DNA from: Oscillospiraceae bacterium
Lineage (GTDB): Bacteria > Bacillota > Clostridia > Oscillospirales > Oscillospiraceae
DNA length: 40,464 nt
Assembly: GCA_015068135.1 (NCBI GenBank)
Contig: SVLB01000025.1
Coordinates: 1-40,464, forward strand
Direction of reading: 5' to 3'
Shown here in pieces: positions 23,042 through 31,200 of this stretch (within the stretch, counting starts at the first letter, position 1; every line of letters starts with the position of its first letter). The notes under the pieces are model-generated. The model did no database searches. It worked only from the letters and a program-made list of their open reading frames with translations, and was not told the origin of the DNA. Made by a program: the position numbers and the translations under genes.

Positions 23042-24745
23042 TCATTTTCTCCAGTCTCGGTTTCTGCGCTTGACGCGCCAGACGATAAACATGGTCAAAA
23101 GTCCTGCCGCAGGAACACCGAAAATGGCGATCCACACAGGGGTCCAGTTGTTGTCCTCGGCCTCAGGAGCAGGCTTTGCGCCGCACAGTGCGCAGTAGCC
23201 GGTGTCCATATGCCAGTGATGCCCCTCAGGGGCCTGATAGAAGCCACACTCGCAAGTACCCCAGTGGGTAATGGCATCCAAATTATAGGGCTTATAGCGG
23301 TGAACATGGGGCAATCTTCCCATGATCTCCCAGCCACATTCCACACAGACCTGAGAATTGTCCTCGGTTGCTGCAGGACCGGCTACGTGAGCCTGGATCT
23401 GGCTGGTGTGGCCGCAGAGAGTACACTCCTTCCAGTGGCCGTTGCCATCCATGATCAGCTCGTCGGCATAGGCGTGCTCAACCACACGCTCATAGCCGCA
23501 GATGTCACAGACTTCATCGCAGCTGCTGTCGAATACGTGGGCAGAAGTGGGCTCTTTGATATAGCAATTCACACATTCCCGCCAGTGAACTTCTCCGTCA
23601 GACAGATAGTCTCCGTAAATATGGCCATCGGGAGGTCTGTATCCGCAGACGGTACAGGGGTCTCCGCAAACAGGTCCAAAGCTATGTCCCTCCTGGCCAA
23701 TAAGTTCGCCGCAGTCGGAGCAGGTCTTCCAGTGGTCAGAGCTGTTGGTCTCGTAGGTATCGGCTACCTCATGGGCCGCCCGGTCGCTCTGCTTACATTC
23801 GCTGCAGGTACGCATGTGGACATCCTCATCCACCTTTTCCCACTCAGAATACTTATGCTCATTGGTGGGCGGCAGGGTCACGGTCCTGAGCTGTCCGCAC
23901 TCGGTACAGTTTTGATCCATATAGCCTACTGTGCCGCAGGTGGCATATTTGGTAACCGTGCCGCCGGAGTAGGTGTGGTCCTTGGACTCCTCCTTACCGC
24001 AGATGGAACAAGTGCGGTAATGGACGCTGCCGGCAGCAGACCAGCTGCCGAAGCTGTGGGTACAGTTTTCCTTAATACAGGTGGCACAGTCAGACAGCAC
24101 CACATTGTTGCCGGTGTAGTAGAAATCACCGCAGTGACTGCAGCTTTTGTACTCTTTGTGAGGATGGGAGGCTTCGTAGCCGGTCACATAGCCATGGCCG
24201 GGATCGGAAGTATAGTTGGGGGAAACAAACACGCAGTCCACAAGCCGTCTGCGCTGGATCATAGCACCAACGCCCTCCCAGCCGCCGGAGTTATTGGTAT
24301 TGCCCTCCACGGTGTAAAAATAGTCGCCGTCCACATAGTACACAAGACCCACATGGCTGAAATTGCTCTTAAAGAACAAATCACCGGATTGGGGTCTGCG
24401 CTGGCTCGCGGTAAAGTAGCTGGAAAAACCGAAATAGTAAGGGTTGGCAATGGATGCCTTTTTGATTACAGAAGTGGGAATCCTGGCCTGATTGGCACAC
24501 CAGCTAACAAACATGGCACACCAGGGCTGGTTGGGCAGGCCGTACCAGTCTCCGTACTTGGTATCGTTGTTATAGCCCTCGGTGTAACCCACCTGAGTCA
24601 GGGCAACCTGAATAATATCCCGACGCTGATCGCCGGTATTGGTGTATGTATTGGGATAGGCATTAGGGTCGGCCGCATGGGATGTCACGGGCACAAAAGA
24701 CAGAATCAGCAGAAATGCCAAGAAAAACGCAATACTCCGACGCAT
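23042..24745 (-). CDS. secreted, membrane-anchored CHAP-like protein with many CxxC pairs
   Basis: A 567-residue exported protein. The signal peptide is about residues 1-24 (ends SHA-A). Residues 36-165 look like a CHAP/NlpC-type amidase domain: WCAMFVSWC with candidate nucleophile C76, SHVGLVYYVDGD with H131, and TVEGN with E147. From about 200 to 520 come roughly a dozen CxxC pairs plus one CxC, many in the pattern H-W-x-x-C-x-x-C-G (for example HWKTCSDCG, HWKECTLCG, HYRTCSICG), separated by about 20-25 residues, resembling zinc-ribbon-like repeats. The C-terminus has a membrane helix (WIAIFGVPAAGLLTMFIVW) and a basic tail. The start is from GGAGG upstream; an earlier ATG lacks support. The likely role is peptidoglycan-linked surface protein; the function of the Cys repeats is unknown. 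Confidence 0.75.
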   Translation of the reverse strand: MRRSIAFFLAFLLILSFVPVTSHAADPNAYPNTYTNTGDQRRDIIQVALTQVGYTEGYNNDTKYGDWYGLPNQPWCAMFVSWCANQARIPTSVIKKASIANPYYFGFSSYFTASQRRPQSGDLFFKSNFSHVGLVYYVDGDYFYTVEGNTNNSGGWEGVGAMIQRRRLVDCVFVSPNYTSDPGHGYVTGYEASHPHKEYKSCSHCGDFYYTGNNVVLSDCATCIKENCTHSFGSWSAAGSVHYRTCSICGKEESKDHTYSGGTVTKYATCGTVGYMDQNCTECGQLRTVTLPPTNEHKYSEWEKVDEDVHMRTCSECKQSDRAAHEVADTYETNSSDHWKTCSDCGELIGQEGHSFGPVCGDPCTVCGYRPPDGHIYGDYLSDGEVHWRECVNCYIKEPTSAHVFDSSCDEVCDICGYERVVEHAYADELIMDGNGHWKECTLCGHTSQIQAHVAGPAATEDNSQVCVECGWEIMGRLPHVHRYKPYNLDAITHWGTCECGFYQAPEGHHWHMDTGYCALCGAKPAPEAEDNNWTPVWIAIFGVPAAGLLTMFIVWRVKRRNRDWRK

Positions 24746-24776
24746 CTGCGCACCTCCTTCATTAGACTCGACCTTT

Positions 24777-24805
24777 ATTGTACACCATGTCTTCCAAAAA
24801 ATCAA
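24777..24805 (-). promoter_or_regulatory. promoter of the CHAP-like gene
   Basis: On the minus strand, TTGATT (24800-24805), a 17-bp spacer and TACAAT (24777-24782) lie about 32 bp before the start codon. Confidence 0.75.
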
Positions 24806-24927
24806 GAAAAAAGTTACATTTTGAAATATTTTTTAATTTTTCGCAATTTCTTGTCGAATGATCCCCCTACTGCCGTTTTGCACTTAGAAAAAGGGGGGCT
24901 TTCCGGTGCGAAACCGATCGTGTCTGC

Positions 24928-25050
24928 TGTAGGGACACCCGTCCTCGGGTGTCCAGGACGTAAAAATAGCGCAAAATCTGCAAGAAATATGCAGATTTTG
25001 CGCTATTTTTTTATTTTGGTTGCGGTCACCTCGGGAGAGGTGACCCTACG
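24928..25050. repeat. GTAGGG...CCCTAC composite palindromic element
   Basis: The element opens with TGTAGGGACACCCG, itself a hairpin with CGGGTGTCC, and closes with GGTCACCTC..GAGGTGACCCTAC. A 21-bp perfect hairpin lies between them (24962-25010). It has the same GTAGGG/CCCTAC boundaries as the elements at 3434-3489 and 39151-39188. The gap 24806-25080 holds no gene. Confidence 0.6.
24962..25012 (-). terminator. strong bidirectional hairpin terminator, likely for prfC
   Basis: Left arm 24962-24982 (aaaaatagcgcaaaatctgc..) pairs perfectly over 21 bp with 24990-25010, loop 7 nt. T-runs exist on both strands (7 T on plus, 5 T on minus). It lies about 70 bp after the prfC stop. Confidence 0.75.
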
Positions 25051-25080
25051 AAAAACATTTTGAGACAGCCCCTTTTATAT

Positions 25081-26673
25081 TCACCCTTCGTCTACCACGA
25101 TCTCCTTGAGCACCAGGCCGGGATTCTTTCTGACTGTAAAGTCAATGGCCCAGAAGCTGGAAAACACCAAAAGGCTTCTGCCCCGGTAGTCCTCCAAAAG
25201 CTCCGCATCACTGCCCAAGTTCAAATCGCTCAGGTCTCCGGGATAGCTGTCGATGAGTCGGATCTCCTCATAGGGAAGACCCTCCATCCGCAGATCCACA
25301 CCGTACTCATTCTTCATCCGGTACTGGAACACATCAAACTGCAGCGTACCCACAACGCCCACGATCACCTCTTCCATACCGGAATTGGGGACCTTGAAGA
25401 TCTGAATGGCACCCTCCTGGGCGATCTGCTCCGTGCCCTTGACGAACTGCTTACGCTTCATGGAATCCTTTGCAGAGACCCGGGAGAAATGCTCCGGGGC
25501 AAAGGTGGGGATGCCGGAGTAGAGGAACTTCTTGGAAGGAACGGTGATGGTATCACCGATGGAGAAGATGCCCGGGTCGAATACACCGATCACGTCACCG
25601 GCATAGGCCTCCTCCACGATCTCACGCTCCGCGGCCATAAGCTGCTGGGGCTGGGACAGGCGCATCTTCTTGCCGCCCTGCATGTGGTAGTATTCCATGT
25701 CCCGCTGGAACTTGCCGGAGCAGATCCGCATAAAGGCCAGCCGGTCCCGGTGGGCCTTGTTCATGTTGGCCTGGATCTTGAACACAAAGGCAGAAAAGTC
25801 CGGGCTGAAGGCATCCACCGTGCCGCAGTCGGCTGTCCGGGACAGGGGCGGCGGTGTCATCTGCAAAAAGGCCTCCAGGAAGGGCTCGATGCCGAAGTTG
25901 GTCAGAGCCGAGCCGAAGAATACGGGGCTGAGATTGCCCACACGGACCTCCTCCATATCCATCTCCCGTCCGGCAGACAGAAGCTCCACATCGTCGATGA
26001 GCTGTTGATGCTTGGCTTCGCTGTCCAAAAGGGTGGCCACCTGGGGATCATAAAGATCCACTTCCATCTTGTCGGCCTTGGCCTTGCCGCTCAGGCCGGA
26101 GAAGAACAGCAGGCGGCTGTTTTCCCGGTCGTACACGCCCTGGAAATCCTTTCCGCAGCCAATGGGCCAGTTCATGGCGTAGGTCTCAATGCCCAACTCC
26201 CGTTCCACCTCATCGAGAAGATCAAAGGGATCCTTGGTCTCCCGGTCCATCTTGTTGATAAAGGTAAAAATGGGGATATGGCGCATGGCGCAGACCTTAA
26301 ACAGCTTCCGGGTCTGAGGCTCCACGCCCTTGGCACCGTCGATGACCATCACCGCGGAGTCGGCGGCCATAAGGGTCCGGTAGGTATCCTCGGAGAAGTC
26401 CTGGTGACCGGGGGTGTCCAAAATATTGATGCAGTAACCGCCGTACTGGAACTGCATCACAGAGGAGGTAACGGAAATACCACGCTGTTTTTCGATCTCC
26501 ATCCAGTCGGAGGTGGCGGCACGGGAATTTTTCTTGCCCTTGACCGCACCGGCCTGAGCAATGGCACCGCCGTACAGCAAAAACTTTTCCGTCAGGGTCG
26601 TTTTACCGGCGTCAGGGTGGGAAATAATGGCAAAGGTCCTGCGCCGACTGATCTGTTCATGTAAGGTAGACAT
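25081..26673 (-). CDS. prfC: peptide chain release factor 3
   Basis: A 530-residue translational GTPase that recycles RF1/RF2 from the ribosome. G-motifs are SHPDAGKTTL (G1), the RGISVTSSV switch I region (G2), DTPGHQDF (G3) and FINKMDR (G4). Domain II and the C-terminal RF3 domain follow, with VGVVGTLQFDVFQYRMKNEYGVDLRME typical of RF3. A GTG three codons earlier is in frame, but the ATG at 26673 has GGAG eight bases upstream and gives the conserved STLHEQI..RRTFAIISHPDAGKTTL start. It has its own promoter and terminator, so it is monocistronic. Confidence 0.96.
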   Translation of the reverse strand: MSTLHEQISRRRTFAIISHPDAGKTTLTEKFLLYGGAIAQAGAVKGKKNSRAATSDWMEIEKQRGISVTSSVMQFQYGGYCINILDTPGHQDFSEDTYRTLMAADSAVMVIDGAKGVEPQTRKLFKVCAMRHIPIFTFINKMDRETKDPFDLLDEVERELGIETYAMNWPIGCGKDFQGVYDRENSRLLFFSGLSGKAKADKMEVDLYDPQVATLLDSEAKHQQLIDDVELLSAGREMDMEEVRVGNLSPVFFGSALTNFGIEPFLEAFLQMTPPPLSRTADCGTVDAFSPDFSAFVFKIQANMNKAHRDRLAFMRICSGKFQRDMEYYHMQGGKKMRLSQPQQLMAAEREIVEEAYAGDVIGVFDPGIFSIGDTITVPSKKFLYSGIPTFAPEHFSRVSAKDSMKRKQFVKGTEQIAQEGAIQIFKVPNSGMEEVIVGVVGTLQFDVFQYRMKNEYGVDLRMEGLPYEEIRLIDSYPGDLSDLNLGSDAELLEDYRGRSLLVFSSFWAIDFTVRKNPGLVLKEIVVDEG

Positions 26674-26708
26674 AGCTTCCACTCCATATTTGCATATTAA
26701 ATCAGTTT

Positions 26709-26737
26709 ATTTTACCACGAAAGACAGTTTTTTACAA
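26709..26737 (-). promoter_or_regulatory. promoter of prfC
   Basis: On the minus strand, TTGTAA (26732-26737), a 17-bp spacer and TAAAAT (26709-26714) lie about 35 bp before the ATG. Confidence 0.65.
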
Positions 26738-26870
26738 GCCCCAATGTGGAAAACCTGACATTATCCAAAAGAAATGTGACAGTCCGTGGATAACGCAAAC
26801 AGGTGTTTTGGGGAATTTTGAGTAAAAGTAAAGAAAACAGTAGAAAAGTATGTAAAAAATCACATTTTCA

Positions 26871-26899
26871 TTGACAGAAACCCGATTCAGTGGTAAATT
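26871..26899 (+). promoter_or_regulatory. promoter of the degV-like gene
   Basis: TTGACA (26871-26876), a 17-bp spacer and TAAATT (26894-26899), 33 bp before the start codon. Confidence 0.75.
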
Positions 26900-26932
26900 A
26901 CTAAAAACAATTGAAATACGGAGAGTACCTGT

Positions 26933-27805
26933 ATGGAAAAAGTGGCCATTATCACCGACAGCAACAGCGGCATTACCCAAAGCCAGGCGGCTCAGCTGGG
27001 GATCCGTGTACTGCCCATGCCCTTTTATATTGACGATACCCTCTATTTTGAGGACATTACCCTGACCCAGGAGGGCTTTTACGAAAAGCTGCAAAGTGAC
27101 TGCAATATCAGCACCTCCCAGCCAGCCCCGGAGGATGTGACGAAGCTTTGGGACGAGGCTTTGCAGGAATGTGACACCGTGGTGCATATCCCCATGTCCA
27201 GCGGGCTCAGTGGCTCTTGTCAGACGGCTATGATGCTTGCTCAGGACTATGACGGTCGGGTACAGGTGGTGGACAATCAACGGATCTCCGTGACTATGCG
27301 CCAGTCTGTGCTGGATGCTATGGAGCTGGCCCGTCAGGGAAAGACAGCGGTACAGATCAAGGAGATCTTGGAGAAAACCAAGGCCGAGAGCAGTATTTTT
27401 ATCACCCTGGATACCCTGAAGTATCTGAAAAAGGGCGGTCGCATCACCCCCGCGGCAGCAGCCATCGGCATTGCCCTGAACCTGAAGCCCATTTTACAGA
27501 TCCAGGGAGAAAAGCTGGATGCCTACGCCAAGGTCCGGGGCAAGAAGGCGGCGCTGAGCAAGATGTTGGAAGCCGTCCGGGCGGAGATGGACAGAAAGTT
27601 CCCCGGTGTTCCCCTGGAGGATATTCACATTGCTGTTGCCTATACGAAAAATCTGGAGGAGGCTCTGGAGTGGAAACAGCGGGTGGAGACGGAGCTGGGT
27701 GTCAGCTGTCATATGGATCCGCTGTCTCTGAGCGTGGCCTGTCATATCGGCCCCGGCGCGTTGGCGGTGACCTGCACAAAAAAACTCTCTGATTTGCAGA
27801 AGTAA
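26933..27805 (+). CDS. DegV-family fatty-acid-binding protein
   Basis: A 290-residue two-domain protein of the DegV family, which binds fatty acids and, as FakB, presents them to the FakA kinase. Family blocks: VAIITDSNSGI at the N-terminus, STSQPAPEDV (about 60-69, the fatty-acid carboxyl-binding Ser region), IPMSSGLSGSCQTA (about 93-106), TLDTLKYLKKGGRI (about 158-171) and LNLKPILQIQGEKL. The C-terminal HIGPGALAV is also typical. CGGAGAG precedes the ATG. No fakA/dak2 gene is seen nearby, so its kinase partner must be elsewhere. It is monocistronic, with a terminator directly after. Confidence 0.9.
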   Translation: MEKVAIITDSNSGITQSQAAQLGIRVLPMPFYIDDTLYFEDITLTQEGFYEKLQSDCNISTSQPAPEDVTKLWDEALQECDTVVHIPMSSGLSGSCQTAMMLAQDYDGRVQVVDNQRISVTMRQSVLDAMELARQGKTAVQIKEILEKTKAESSIFITLDTLKYLKKGGRITPAAAAIGIALNLKPILQIQGEKLDAYAKVRGKKAALSKMLEAVRAEMDRKFPGVPLEDIHIAVAYTKNLEEALEWKQRVETELGVSCHMDPLSLSVACHIGPGALAVTCTKKLSDLQK

Positions 27806-27807
27806 AA

Positions 27808-27842
27808 AACCTCGCTGTCCGATTTGGGACAGCGAGATTTTT
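27808..27842 (+). terminator. intrinsic terminator of the degV-like gene
   Basis: Stem ctcgctgtcc / ggacagcgag (27811-27820/27827-27836) flanked by A-rich and T-rich runs, ending ATTTTT. Confidence 0.9.
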
Positions 27843-27875
27843 AAGATATCAGATAGCAGACACAAGATAGCATTC

Positions 27876-27901
27876 CGTAGGGGCCGGTGCCCACACCGGC
27901 C
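27876..27901. repeat. partial GTAGGGG palindrome
   Basis: CGTAGGGGCCGGTGcccaCACCGGCCC: an arm of the GTAGGGG family with its inner hairpin, but without the closing CCCTAC. Confidence 0.5.
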
Positions 27902-27917
27902 CGCTCCGCGAAGCGCC

Positions 27918-28559
27918 TCAGGGGGCTGTCAGCATGGTCTGCAGCTCCTCGGCGGTGTGGGCAATGGCGATGGCACCGGCCTGTTCCATTTGACAGACCT
28001 CTCCGTAGCCCCAGGAAACACCGATGGCATCGATCCCGTGGAATTTGGCACCGGTCACATCAAAGTGGGTATCTCCCACCATAATGGCTCCCTCCACGCC
28101 GCACCGGGTCAGCAGATATTCGATGACTTTCTCCTTGGCGTCCCGGCTTCCGTCCAAAGTAGCACCGCAGATAGCCTCAAAATACTTGGCAATGCCGAAC
28201 TTCTCAGCGATCTCCACCGCCATATGCTCCGGCTTGGAGGTGGCAATGAACAGCCGGTGACCGGCCTTGTGGAGGGCTTCCAGCATCTCGGGAATACCGG
28301 GGTAGGGGAAGTTCTCAAACTTTCCCACGGTGGTATACCGGCTGCGATAGACCGTAATGGCCTCTTCCACCCGGTCCTCCGGGACTCCGAAACGAATAAA
28401 CGTATCCCGCAGGGGAGGTCCGACAAAAACACGCATGGCGGCTCTGTCCGGAACGGGCAGGGAGAAATGCTCCAAAGCCAAAACAGCACAGTTGATGATC
28501 CCCTCACCGGAGTCTGTCAGCGTGCCGTCCAGGTCAAATAAAATGCAGGGATATTTCAT
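27918..28559 (-). CDS. HAD-superfamily phosphatase, phosphoglycolate-phosphatase-like
   Basis: A 213-residue HAD subfamily IA hydrolase. Motif I is FDLDGTLTDSG (nucleophile D9, D11), motif II IATSKP, the conserved Lys lies around the KEKVIEYLL region, and motif IV is MVGDTHFDVTGAK. A helical cap (about 16-80) contains VFVGPPLRDTF, often seen in Gph/PpaX/YjjG-like enzymes. The substrate cannot be assigned; phosphoglycolate, pyrophosphate or a nucleotide monophosphate are possible. AGGAGG precedes the start at nine bases. Its promoter lies at 28588-28616, overlapping the end of the upstream gene. Confidence 0.85.
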   Translation of the reverse strand: MKYPCILFDLDGTLTDSGEGIINCAVLALEHFSLPVPDRAAMRVFVGPPLRDTFIRFGVPEDRVEEAITVYRSRYTTVGKFENFPYPGIPEMLEALHKAGHRLFIATSKPEHMAVEIAEKFGIAKYFEAICGATLDGSRDAKEKVIEYLLTRCGVEGAIMVGDTHFDVTGAKFHGIDAIGVSWGYGEVCQMEQAGAIAIAHTAEELQTMLTAP

Positions 28560-28587
28560 ACAGTTGCGCCTCCTGATGGTTTTTTAT

Positions 28588-28616
28588 AGCATAGTCTTCG
28601 AACTGTATTTTGTCAA
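28588..28616 (-). promoter_or_regulatory. promoter of the HAD phosphatase gene
   Basis: On the minus strand, TTGACA (28611-28616), a 17-bp spacer and TATGCT (28588-28593). The -35 overlaps the stop codon of the upstream C_GCAxxG_C_C gene. Confidence 0.7.
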
Positions 28617-29056
28617 GAGTTTTGCTCGGCAATGTAGCTGTCCAGGATCCGACAGGCCTCCATGACCATACGGGTACAGGGGCGGGTCTGATAGAATTCC
28701 GGGGTTCTGGGCGTGGGGGTGGGATCTGAGGGAGGATTTTGCAAAAGCTCCCGGCAGATGATACTGCCCATAGATTCCCGGAATCGTCCTGCCAGCTCCT
28801 GCACCCGGGCATAATGGGCTTTTTGTGCTTCCGGATCCGGCTTATCGTAGCCGTAGAGAATGCCCGCCACAGCCAGCATACCGCTGACAGCGCCGCAGAC
28901 CTCCCGCATTCTGCCCATTCCACCGCCAAAGGACGATGCCATTTTTGCCGCAAAGGACTCCTCCAGGCCCGTCAAATCGCCGTAGGCCATCACAACGGCC
29001 TGAGCGCAATTATAGCCCGATTCAAACAATTGGGCCGCGCGAATACTGTGATCCAT
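28613..29056 (-). CDS. C_GCAxxG_C_C family protein
   Basis: A 147-residue protein with the cysteine pattern that names the family: YNCAQAVV, then FGGGMGRMREVCGAVSGMLAVAG, SIICRELL and a C-terminal CTRMVMEACRILD. These conserved cysteines suggest redox or metal chemistry, but no function is established. An in-frame ATG two codons earlier lies only one base after GGAGG, so the ATG at 29056 (spacing seven) is the better start. There is no signal peptide. It follows the terminator of the G5/3D gene, and I see no convincing promoter in the 77-bp gap. Confidence 0.82.
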   Translation of the reverse strand: MDHSIRAAQLFESGYNCAQAVVMAYGDLTGLEESFAAKMASSFGGGMGRMREVCGAVSGMLAVAGILYGYDKPDPEAQKAHYARVQELAGRFRESMGSIICRELLQNPPSDPTPTPRTPEFYQTRPCTRMVMEACRILDSYIAEQNS

Positions 29057-29088
29057 ATCCATTCCTCCGTAATGAAATTTTGTGTTAT

Positions 29089-29125
29089 AAAAACCGCTGT
29101 CATCCTGAGGAAGACAGCGGTTTTT
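29089..29125 (-). terminator. intrinsic terminator of the G5/3D protein gene
   Basis: A 13-bp stem aaaaaccgctgtc / gacagcggttttt with an ATCCTGAGGAA loop, eight bases after the stop at 29134. On the minus strand it ends in TTTTT. Confidence 0.9.
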
Positions 29126-29133
29126 GTGATCGG

Positions 29134-30237
29134 TTACTCGATAAAACCAATGCCGGTTCTGTACTGCCGGCCGCGCCAATCGGCTTCGCCCAGGAAATAG
29201 ACGGTAATATCCTGTCTGCCGAAGTTGCATTCTGCCAGGGTCTCAAAGAACAAATCAATATGCTTGCCCTTGACACCGCCGCCGCAGTCCTCTGCGGTGG
29301 CAAGACCGTAGACAAACTCACCGTCAGCAGTGACGATAAACATCCGGGTTCCGTAAGGGATCACCTTGGGATCCACCGCCACCGCGCCATGACGGGCATG
29401 GGTGCCGGTTGCAGTCATATCAATGACGTCTTCGATCCAGGAAGTGTAGGCGGTAGCCATAAAGGTATCGGTATGGGTGTAGGTCAGTACCTCGCCGGTC
29501 TGCAAAATGATATAGCCATCACCGATAATGGGATAGGTCTGTTCCTCAACAGCCTCTCCGGTTCCCCGGACAATGATCTCATTGACCGGCTCGGTGATCA
29601 CATTCTCATATACGACCTTGCGGTCTACTTCCGTGCCATCCTTATAGGTTACCAAAGCGGTACAGATGGCTTCGCCATCCCGGCCCTGCTGGATCACCGC
29701 TTCGCTGCCCAAGGCCATGCGGGGGTCCTCGCGCTGAATCACCTCATAAGGCACTTGCTTGGCATAATTCTGCTCCTGAGTGAACATACTGGACACAACG
29801 ATCCGCATACCGTCGTAGGTTTTGGCATCCAGTCCTACATTCAGGGCATACTCGCCAATGTGTTCCACGCCCATACGGGTCAGAAGTGTGCTGACAGACT
29901 CTCCGTAGCTGCGGATCTCGGTGACCTGACCGCAATTGTCCACAGTAACCGTCTGGCAGCGGCGCACCGTGATGCGGGAAACACCGTCGCTTTCTTCGTG
30001 GGTATAAAAGTCGTCGTCCCTGAGTTCAACACCGGCCTGCGCCAATACCCTTGCGGGATCTGTATCGTTACCGGTGTAAACGGTAACGGATTCACCGTCT
30101 GTGATCACAAAGGTATTCTCTGCGCTAACGGTCTGAGAAAGCAGGCCCGTCAACAGCACCACCATCGGCAGCACAAAAGCCAACGCTCTGACGAGCCTGC
30201 TGTTGCTCCGGGACATCAGTGGGGAAAATACTTGCAT
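29134..30237 (-). CDS. secreted YabE/RpfB-like protein with DUF348, G5 and 3D domains
   Basis: A 367-residue exported cell-wall protein, probably a murein-active (lytic transglycosylase-like) enzyme. A basic region and hydrophobic segment at about 16-40 (RALAFVLPMVVLLTGLLSQTVSA) form a signal peptide or anchor. DUF348-type repeats follow (FVITDGESVTVYTGNDTD..., about 42-120), then a G5 domain (VPYEVIQREDPRMALG...VYENVITEPVNEIIVRGT, about 165-235) and a C-terminal 3D domain with the three Asp contexts AVDPKVIPYGT, ATAEDCGGG and GKHIDLFF. The GGAGG lies about 14 bases before the chosen ATG, longer than normal, so the start is less certain. It is transcribed from a strong promoter with a short hairpin-headed leader. 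Confidence 0.85.
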   Translation of the reverse strand: MQVFSPLMSRSNSRLVRALAFVLPMVVLLTGLLSQTVSAENTFVITDGESVTVYTGNDTDPARVLAQAGVELRDDDFYTHEESDGVSRITVRRCQTVTVDNCGQVTEIRSYGESVSTLLTRMGVEHIGEYALNVGLDAKTYDGMRIVVSSMFTQEQNYAKQVPYEVIQREDPRMALGSEAVIQQGRDGEAICTALVTYKDGTEVDRKVVYENVITEPVNEIIVRGTGEAVEEQTYPIIGDGYIILQTGEVLTYTHTDTFMATAYTSWIEDVIDMTATGTHARHGAVAVDPKVIPYGTRMFIVTADGEFVYGLATAEDCGGGVKGKHIDLFFETLAECNFGRQDITVYFLGEADWRGRQYRTGIGFIE

Positions 30238-30335
30238 ATTCTGGAATGAAACCTCCTTCCGTGTCTGGGGCGATACCCCAATATATTGTGGTTGGTACCA
30301 ATGTATGCACAAATGGTATCAAATGGTTACAAATT

Positions 30336-30357
30336 CACGATTTCCCTATAAATCGTG
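30336..30357 (-). promoter_or_regulatory. hairpin at the 5' end of the G5/3D mRNA
   Basis: CACGATTT..AAATCGTG (8-bp perfect stem, 6-nt loop) starts at the predicted transcription start, about 6 nt after the -10. It may protect the mRNA 5' end. The leader (about 120 nt) shows no match to the c-di-AMP (ydaO) riboswitch that often precedes such genes. Confidence 0.45.
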
Positions 30358-30362
30358 CCTTT

Positions 30363-30390
30363 ATTATAACATTTTTTGCCGAAAAGTCAA
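30363..30390 (-). promoter_or_regulatory. promoter of the G5/3D gene
   Basis: On the minus strand, TTGACT (30385-30390), a 16-bp spacer and TATAAT (30363-30368), preceded by TGT (extended -10). Confidence 0.85.
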
Positions 30391-30398
30391 GTATTTTG

Positions 30399-30898
30399 CC
30401 TGAAATGCCGTTTTGAGCAAACATTTGGAAGAATTATGTATATTAGTTATGTAAACCCAAATCCCTAAATAACCCACTATTTTGCAGGTTTTAGCACGAT
30501 ATATTGAGATATTGGTTACATTTGTTTACATAACATGACATATTATGTAACCCCCGTTGCAACCGCTTTTTCCAGGCTTGAGAGCAGGAAAAAAAGGACC
30601 GCAAAAAATATTTTCCTCCACCGGGCGCTGATTTTTTGAAACGATTTTGTAATTTTGCTCCCCCTGAAAGGTTTGGTTTTCCCCAAAATCCGGTTTTTTC
30701 TTCCACCGTCCCGACCACAACATCTTGTGGTCGGGACCGAAAGTGCAAAATGCGAAACGCAAAGAGCAAAATGATGGTCGTGGGGAACGCTGAGGACTGT
30801 TCCCTACAGAGCCCCGAAATGACAGATCCCGTAGGGTGCATCATTTTGCACTTTGCACTTCGCACTTTGCATTTTACGCTCCTCCCGCTCTGCCGGGC
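30399..30898. other. 500-bp non-coding, repeat-rich gap
   Basis: No plausible gene. It holds an AT-rich part (30420-30540) with several tatgtaa/ttacata words, a 13-bp perfect hairpin gtcccgaccacaa / ttgtggtcgggac (30708-30737), inverted GCAAA-type runs (30739-30770 and 30842-30881), and between them a small ggaac..gttcc hairpin and CCCTAC...GTAGGG (30802-30836) in reverse polarity to the other GTAGGG elements. Confidence 0.6.
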
Positions 30899-30927
30899 TT
30901 GACTTTTTTTGTGCTTTATGTTATATT
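30899..30927 (+). promoter_or_regulatory. promoter of the thrS T-box transcript
   Basis: TTGACT (30899-30904), a 17-bp spacer and TATATT (30922-30927), with TGT directly before the -10. Confidence 0.8.
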
Positions 30928-30934
30928 GCATCCG

Positions 30935-31168
30935 TAAAGGCTGTGAAGAAGACATGGCACAAGGCAAGCCGCTCAGAGAGGCTCCGGTTGGTGGAAAGGG
31001 GCCGCAACACTACCTTGGTGCATACCACTTTTGAGCCGCAGGTCGGAAATGGCCCGCCGGGTGCGCCCGTTATTGCGTCAATGAGTGACGGCCCAGGCCG
31101 TAACCAGGGTGGAACCGTGGAATACTGTTTGTATCCCACCCCTGATCTTTCAGGGGCGGGTATTTTTT
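30935..31168 (+). promoter_or_regulatory. T-box riboswitch (threonine) with terminator, upstream of thrS
   Basis: The leader contains the T-box core agggtggaaccgtgg (31106-31120), which binds the acceptor end of uncharged tRNA. An intrinsic terminator follows (stem ccacccctga..tcaggggcggg, then TTTTTT to 31168), ending 32 bp before thrS. Upstream, stem I runs from about 30940, with a purine-rich AGTA/GAA-type loop region and candidate threonine specifier codons ACC (31024-31026) or ACT (31027-31029) in the loop near cataccact. Uncharged tRNA-Thr should stabilise antitermination and raise thrS expression. The specifier choice is by eye. Confidence 0.9.
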
Positions 31169-31200
31169 ATACCTTCCCCCAATAAAAAGGAGGAATGATT

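Noticed and set aside
23018..25063. 681-codon open frame on the plus strand opposite the CHAP-like gene
   Set aside because: It runs through the signal peptide, promoter and terminator regions of the minus-strand gene and shows no motif; the minus-strand protein has a signal peptide, a catalytic domain and regular repeats.
30237..30356. c-di-AMP (ydaO/yuaA) riboswitch before the G5/3D gene
   Set aside because: Such wall genes often carry one, but the leader is only about 120 nt and lacks the conserved ydaO sequence blocks; only a short 5' hairpin is visible.
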